The notes below the pieces were generated by a model. That model had not been told where the DNA came from. It was given only the letters and a program-made list of their open reading frames with translations, and did no database searches. Shown here one piece after another: positions 54,481 through 64,000 of a stretch of DNA of 64,000 nucleotides (positions are counted from its first letter, which is position 1; each line of letters starts with the position of its first letter). Source of the stretch: Siderastrea radians (taxonomy: Eukaryota > Cnidaria > Anthozoa > Scleractinia > Rhizangiidae); the NCBI GenBank assembly GCA_964017195.1, contig OZ024897.1, forward strand, positions 37,667,036 to 37,731,035. The letters are read 5' to 3'. The position numbers were made by a program, and so were the translations under genes.

Positions 54481-55794
54481 TCTAAAGAATCTATATGATC
54501 TGGGATCACAAATCCGTTTTCGGATTCTCCCAAAGAAACGCACCCTAAATAAATGAACTGACAACGCGGAAAAGGGATGAGAACGCTCACCCGAAAAAAT
54601 CAACGTGGTGCAGTTTGTGGCTCATCCGAAAAAATCAACGTGGTGCAGTTTGTGGCTCATGGACTGATTTCTGGGCTAATTACTTGGCAATTACGAAAAA
54701 TTCTGCAAATATTCAAACGTTTTCATCTGTGAGCAAATCTTTAATTAGTAGTACAACTTTCATCATCAAATCCCGTAAAAAACGGAGGAAATCGCCCATC
54801 AATGGCAATTTTTTAACGAGAAAAACCGCGATAGTTTGAAAAACTGGGACGATGGGTAGTCAGAAGTTCACTCTCTGATATCTCGTTTGCAACACCATTG
54901 TGGAGGATGACTAAAACAAGATCACCAACAATTTTGATTTTTATTACCATTGAAGTATTCGTTAATTGCCTGATGTATCAGTTATTGTGAAGTACGAGAA
55001 GACAAGTAATAAGTTAAAGCTACTTTTGCGCAGTTTAACCCTTCAACATGCAGCAGTGAGAATACAGGTGCTCACAGAATAACTGACAGATATTTTCTAA
55101 CGATGGTTAGGGTTAAACAAAAGTACGAGAAAAGTGCAACAATGCAAAATATAAAGATCTCGTGACAAATAAATTCCGTGAAAATGAAAGACGTTCATAT
55201 TTTGTGTTCCTGATCGTGAATGCAAAATGCAGACTAGAGATGCTCTAACACATCTAACTACAGGCTCATGAAATATTGTGGGATAATATGAATTCACAAA
55301 AATAACAGTTTTTATTCGTAAATATAATTTATATTAACTGTTTAATCCTTAAACTACAATTTTGGAATAATTGATAGCAGTCTTTCACTGAAGAGACCAC
55401 TGCTGTTATAATAATCCATTATAAAATAAGCTACAATATATGATCTACACCCCACTCTAAATCACAAACCGTTGAAAATCAGTAATTAACTGCCACAGAA
55501 TTGAGCTTGACAATTTCGTGCTATGTTCGTCAGCGTGAGGACTCAAATTTTCAAATATTTCATACCCGCAAAATATACCAAGGACAAAAAACAAAAGAAT
55601 TAGTCATGCTATTTTAGGTTAAGTCCAAACTTATTTTCGAAAATCAGAGCTACATGTACAAAAGTACAATATCTTAACATCACTACGTTTTAAAAATACT
55701 ACTTATCTCTATTTCAGTCGAGAGAAGTTGGCAATCAGTTAGAAACTTGATAAAGAGAAATGGGTAGCTCCCTCGACAGATATGCAAGGCAGGA

Positions 55795-55900
55795 GTCACA
55801 CCCTCGACCTCGGATGCTCTGACCACTGAGCTACAGCTACTAGTGGGAGATAGCATCAGAACGAGGCGGTAAGGCATGGGTTTAACTCCTGCTGGGCCAA
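55795..55900 (-). repeat. Degenerate tRNA-like SINE fragment
   Basis: Minus strand reads TAGCTGTAGCTCAGTGGTCA then GAGCATCCGAGG (A-box side). The expected B-box part is only vaguely present. Confidence 0.4.
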
Positions 55901-56000
55901 AAAAAGACAGACTGTATAGAAATAACATCACATGACTATTTCAAACCACTCCCATTTGATTGCTTTTTTAGCAAACTTACATTAAACCTTGACATTTAGG

Positions 56001-56200
56001 NNNNNNNNNNNNNNNNNNNNNNNNNNNNNNNNNNNNNNNNNNNNNNNNNNNNNNNNNNNNNNNNNNNNNNNNNNNNNNNNNNNNNNNNNNNNNNNNNNNN
56101 NNNNNNNNNNNNNNNNNNNNNNNNNNNNNNNNNNNNNNNNNNNNNNNNNNNNNNNNNNNNNNNNNNNNNNNNNNNNNNNNNNNNNNNNNNNNNNNNNNNN
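56001..56200. other. Assembly gap (200 N)
   Basis: Exactly 200 N bases, a conventional placeholder of unknown true size. It is followed closely by an (AAT)n microsatellite. Confidence 0.99.
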
Positions 56201-56220
56201 CAGCATCTTAAGCTTCTCAA

Positions 56221-56273
<53 letters not shown>

Positions 56274-56275
56274 TG

Positions 56276-56312
<37 letters not shown>

Positions 56313-56317
56313 TAATA
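56221..56317. repeat. (AAT)n microsatellite
   Basis: About 30 AAT units with one TGATGAT interruption. Confidence 0.95.
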
Positions 56318-56712
56318 AAAAAAGACAAGATGACAGTGCCAAGGCTGCTACTAAGTTGTGAGAGAGCTCCGACCAGTCCCCAAATGGGTGAGACCTTTTT
56401 TCGTAAAAATGTGTTTTTGTTAAGAAAAATTAAGCACTTAACTTCAATTCTGAGAAGAATTCCCCCTCCCTCCCCTTCAATGATGATGCTTATAGGTTTT
56501 AAGGTAATCCTGAAATATCACCATCATCAATAAGAAGCAGGAGGGCTGCCAAGAAATATGTCTACAAAGATGCTCTTGGGCTTAAGTGTCTCAACTCTTT
56601 GAGCACGAAAGTCATACTCGTTCTCAATCTCGTAATCGTAGTCTGATCTGGAAACCGCTAATGACAACCTTGCTGAGCGCCCATTAATTTTGGCTTTCTT
56701 TTTTTGTATTTA

Positions 56713-63485
<6,773 letters not shown>

Positions 63486-64000
63486 CTGTAATATATAAAC
63501 AGAAAACAAAGCAAAACCAGTGTTACATCAAAGAGTACAATATTTCATTTCAATTTATTACCAGGTGATGAGAATAAAGAAAAATGTTAACAGGATAATC
63601 ATAAGCAATGCACAAAACAGTTCTAAATATCATGTGTAGCAACTTGACAGCAGTGTCTGTATAATGCATGGAGGAATCCCCGTGGACAGGTTAATTTTGT
63701 GCTATACATGTATAACATATTTTCTGTGTTAAAACCTGAGCTTGCAAAGGGCACACTGTTTACTAAAACAAGGGTAATTTTTTGGTCTTTTTGGAAAGTC
63801 TTAATTTGCCGTCTACAAAACAAGACTAAAATTTCACTTAGTCTGTAGACAGGTTATTAAGACGGAATCCATCAGGAAATCGAGTAATCAGTGGACAAAA
63901 ATCTTGTACCAGAATAAATTAAGGTATATCGCATTCTTTTTTACATTTTTTAAGAGCTATAGACGTAATAAGTTACCTGTAATAACACCAAAGACGATTT
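63486..64000. other. SGK intron, rightmost DNA
   Basis: No exon is certain here. At the right edge, minus-strand TTATTACAG|GTAACTTATT (63968-63987) could be the end of an exon whose visible last residues are SLVLLQ, but it is too short to assign. Confidence 0.35.

Larger units (their letters stand above)
52211..56000. other. Intergenic DNA with degenerate repeats
   Basis: I see a GCCGGC-rich hairpin at about 52325-52350 and an (ATAA)n stretch near 52645-52712. Paired CCCGGCAGCC(G)GG/AG words lie at about 52725 and 54205, together with an inverted repeat annotated separately. No supported gene. The missing 3' exons of the SGK gene may be here or in the gap, but I could not find them. Confidence 0.45.

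Overview
This is a eukaryotic (metazoan) genomic window. It has multi-exon genes with GT-AG introns, long repeat-filled introns, many hairpin MITEs, a 200-base assembly gap and no bacterial-type operons. The repeat families (GGCCC..TTGTTCAAAG hairpins, TTAACCCTTTAAGCCCC elements, tRNA-like SINE heads) and the protein sequences suggest an anthozoan cnidarian, probably a stony coral. The taxonomic call is an inference.

Layout. (1) 1-3465, + strand: the last three visible exons of a WD40-repeat protein with a low-complexity tail. (2) 3466-8821: intergenic DNA with a snap-back MITE, two blocks of CGATCC-rich direct repeats and further hairpin MITEs. (3) 8822-10600, - strand: a BTB-BACK-Kelch (KLHL) gene with one apparent 1-base frameshift and one in-frame TAG, so a recent pseudogene, a readthrough gene or an assembly error. 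(4) 10601-10830: a 230-bp divergent promoter. (5) 10831-41292, + strand: a complete 18-exon INTS2 (Integrator subunit 2) gene; joining the exons gives about 1242 codons with consistent splice phases. (6) The 11-kb INTS2 intron between 27438 and 38422 holds a ~100-bp CCCATGGG satellite and two antisense genes. One (30805-32958) is a P-loop NTPase plus PD-(D/E)XK-like nuclease resembling Crinkler/RHS effector-transposon proteins. The other (37474-37998) is a single-exon chromodomain gene followed by two canonical and one shortened histone-type 3' stem-loop. (7) 41293-56724: intergenic DNA dominated by a 7,208-bp element (44390-51597) made of two ~2.78-kb inverted arms that are almost identical, around a 1.66-kb unique centre. 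It sits inside a minisatellite and is flanked by a 5-bp duplication GAAAC. Its ORFs include a possible myristoylated protein, a very basic protein, a C2HC zinc-finger protein and a single-pass coiled-coil membrane protein; no transposase or polymerase is seen. (8) 56725-63485, - strand: nine exons of an SGK-family AGC kinase, lacking both ends.

Working relations. KLHL and INTS2 share a promoter region. The chromodomain gene looks cell-cycle regulated: it has a histone-like 3' end and E2F-like repeats upstream. The most unusual items are the 7.2-kb inverted-arm element, the chromodomain gene with histone-type 3' ends, and the Crinkler/RHS-like nuclease gene. Two MITEs beside the nuclease gene have exact 9-bp target duplications typical of Mutator-type transposition.
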